Shown: in pieces, positions 42,307-43,581 of the stretch
Position numbering within the stretch: position 1 is the stretch's first letter
Layout of the letters: every line of letters starts with the position of its first letter
Assembly: GCA_023386885.1 (NCBI GenBank)
Contig: JAEWIX010000059.1
Location: 1-43,581 of the forward strand
Origin: Pseudomonadota bacterium
Lineage (GTDB): Bacteria > Pseudomonadota > Alphaproteobacteria > Rhizobiales > Xanthobacteraceae
Length of the DNA: 43,581 nt
Direction: 5' to 3'
Position numbers and translations under genes: made by a program
Notes under the pieces: generated by a model
The model's database searches: none
What the model saw: the letters and a program-made list of their open reading frames with translations, nothing else
What the model was told of the DNA's origin: nothing

Positions 42307-43533
42307 ATGGCTATTAAAACAAAAATTTCAGCACTGATGCTGGGAACGGCGCTTGCGATCGGAGCCAGCACTGGCGCGTTCGCGGGCGACAAGGTCGTCA
42401 AGATCGGCGTCCTCAACGACATGTCCGGTCTTTATGCCGATCTGGCCGGTCCGGGATCGGTGATCGCCGCCCAGATGGCCATCGAGGATTCCGGTCTCAC
42501 CAAGAAGGGCTGGAAGATCGACGTTCTGTCCGCCGACCATCAGAACAAGCCGGACGTCGGCGTCAACATCGCACGTCAGTGGATCGACGTCGACAAGGTC
42601 GACGTGCTTGCGGACGTCCCGACCTCGTCGGTCGCACTCGCCGTCAGCAATCTGGCGAAAGAAAAGAACGTCATGTTGCTCGATTCCGGGGCCGGCACCT
42701 CGGATCTGACCAACAAGGCCTGTTCGCCCAACACGATTCACTGGACCTACGACACCTACACGCTGGCGCACGGAACCGGTACCGCGCTGACCAAGTCCGG
42801 CGGCAACACCTGGTTCTTCCTGACCGCGGACTACGCCTTCGGTGCGGCGCTTGAACGCGACACCACGGCGGCGGTTGAAGGTGCCGGCGGTAAGGTCGTC
42901 GGCGCGGTCAAGCATCCGCTGAACACGGCCGACTTCTCCTCGTTCCTGCTTCAGGCGCAGGCTTCCAAAGCCAAGGTCATCGGCCTCGCCAATGCCGGCG
43001 GCGACACCGTCAACGCGATCAAGCAGGCGGCGGAATTCGGCATCACCAGCGGCGGCCAGAAGCTGGCGAGCCTGCTGATGTTCATTTCGGACGTTCACTC
43101 GCTCGGGCTGCAGACCGCCAAGGGGCTGAACCTGACCGAGACGTTCTACTGGGATCTGAACGACGGCACGCGTGCCTTCTCCAAGCGGTTCCAGGACCGC
43201 ATGAAGAACCATGCCATGCCGACGATGGTGCAGGCCGGCGTCTACTCGTCGCTGATCCATTACTTCAAGGCGCTCGACTCGCTTGGCGAGAACCCGCACG
43301 ACGGCGCGAAGATGGTCGCCAAGATGAAGACCATGCCGACCGACGATCCGCTGTTCGGCAAGGGCTCGATCGAGCCGAACGGCCGCGTGCTGCACCCGGC
43401 CTATCTGTTCGAAGTGAAGGCTCCGAACGAGTCCAAGGGCGCATGGGATTACTACAAGCTCGTTGCCACCATCCCGGCGAACGAAGCCTTCACGCCGCTG
43501 GACAAGAGCACCTGTCCTTTGCTGAAGAAGTAA
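42307..43533 (+). CDS. Periplasmic LivK-type (Leu/Ile/Val-like) solute-binding protein
   Basis: A 408-residue binding protein with a Sec signal peptide (residues about 1-26, hydrophobic MLGTALAIGASTGAFA). The mature part begins DKVVKIGVLNDMSGLYADLAG, the classical type I periplasmic fold opening, and includes HQNKPDVGVNIARQWIDVDKVD and DSGAGTSDLTNK (the interlobe region), then WFFLTADYAFG and LLQAQASKAKVIGLANAGGD. It is encoded 35 bp after livF, so it belongs to that operon. The C-terminus (STCPLLKK) is intact, 48 bp before the window ends. The ligand is unknown. Confidence 0.94.
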   Translation: MAIKTKISALMLGTALAIGASTGAFAGDKVVKIGVLNDMSGLYADLAGPGSVIAAQMAIEDSGLTKKGWKIDVLSADHQNKPDVGVNIARQWIDVDKVDVLADVPTSSVALAVSNLAKEKNVMLLDSGAGTSDLTNKACSPNTIHWTYDTYTLAHGTGTALTKSGGNTWFFLTADYAFGAALERDTTAAVEGAGGKVVGAVKHPLNTADFSSFLLQAQASKAKVIGLANAGGDTVNAIKQAAEFGITSGGQKLASLLMFISDVHSLGLQTAKGLNLTETFYWDLNDGTRAFSKRFQDRMKNHAMPTMVQAGVYSSLIHYFKALDSLGENPHDGAKMVAKMKTMPTDDPLFGKGSIEPNGRVLHPAYLFEVKAPNESKGAWDYYKLVATIPANEAFTPLDKSTCPLLKK

Positions 43534-43540
43534 GCTGTCG

Positions 43541-43581
43541 GGGTGGGGGGGGGGGGCGGGCGGCCGCCGGGGGGGGAAATA
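43541..43581. other. Poly-G-rich contig end, probable sequencing artefact
   Basis: A run of 12 G (43545-43556) is followed by CGGGCGGCCGCC, another run of 8 G (43569-43576) and AAATA. This is unlike any other stretch of the window. It resembles poly-G miscalls of two-colour sequencing at an assembly end and not genomic sequence. Confidence 0.7.

Overview
The window is GC-rich (roughly two thirds G+C), densely packed chromosomal DNA. Gene content and protein style point to an alphaproteobacterium of the Bradyrhizobium / Rhodopseudomonas / Afipia group: TAXI-type TRAP transport, a CoxL-like dehydrogenase, branched-chain amino-acid type ABC transport, many acyl-CoA enzymes, and two families of palindromic intergenic repeat that I associate with that group. 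I see no tRNA, rRNA, CRISPR array, prophage or intact insertion sequence. The last ~40 bases are poly-G rich and look like a contig-end artefact.

Region 1 (1-8.7 kb) is a divergently arranged acid-uptake and acyl-CoA locus. A fused TRAP permease (cut by the left edge), a TAXI binding protein and a 73-residue biotin carrier protein read leftward. An IclR-type regulator and a carboxyltransferase subunit read rightward. Between them lies a 19-bp perfect palindrome close to the known IclR box. A thiolase and an enoyl-CoA hydratase follow on the minus strand. No biotin carboxylase is present in the window.

Region 2 (8.8-17.9 kb) starts with a TetR regulator and then holds a valine / isobutyryl-CoA degradation cluster: mmsA, an isobutyryl-CoA-type dehydrogenase, a 3-hydroxyisobutyryl-CoA hydrolase and mmsB. 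An acyl-CoA synthetase, a MaoC hydratase and an MFE-2-like SDR follow. Isobutyryl-CoA would be oxidised, hydrolysed to 3-hydroxyisobutyrate, oxidised to methylmalonate semialdehyde and converted to propionyl-CoA. The upstream carboxylase parts could in principle act on such a product (inference).

Region 3 (17.9-30.3 kb) is mixed: a BaiN-type flavoprotein, a D-threonine aldolase / D-serine dehydratase-like PLP enzyme, the ABC-F ATPase Uup, a YaiI/DUF188 protein, a hotdog-like unknown, a solitary form-II CoxL-like molybdenum hydroxylase subunit, a Ppx/GppA phosphatase, the rRNA methyltransferase RlmE, an unusual metallo-beta-lactamase-fold protein and a DHA2 drug exporter.

Region 4 (30.4-40.5 kb) carries two tandem tiny membrane proteins, then guaB ... 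guaA with a MAPEG protein, a reductase and an RsmB-type RNA methyltransferase between them. A low-GC HEPN-like gene sits directly behind guaA, followed by a YciI protein, an unknown and an ArsC/YffB-like protein. Region 5 (40.7-43.5 kb) is the start of a LivG-LivF-binding protein operon whose permeases are not in the window.
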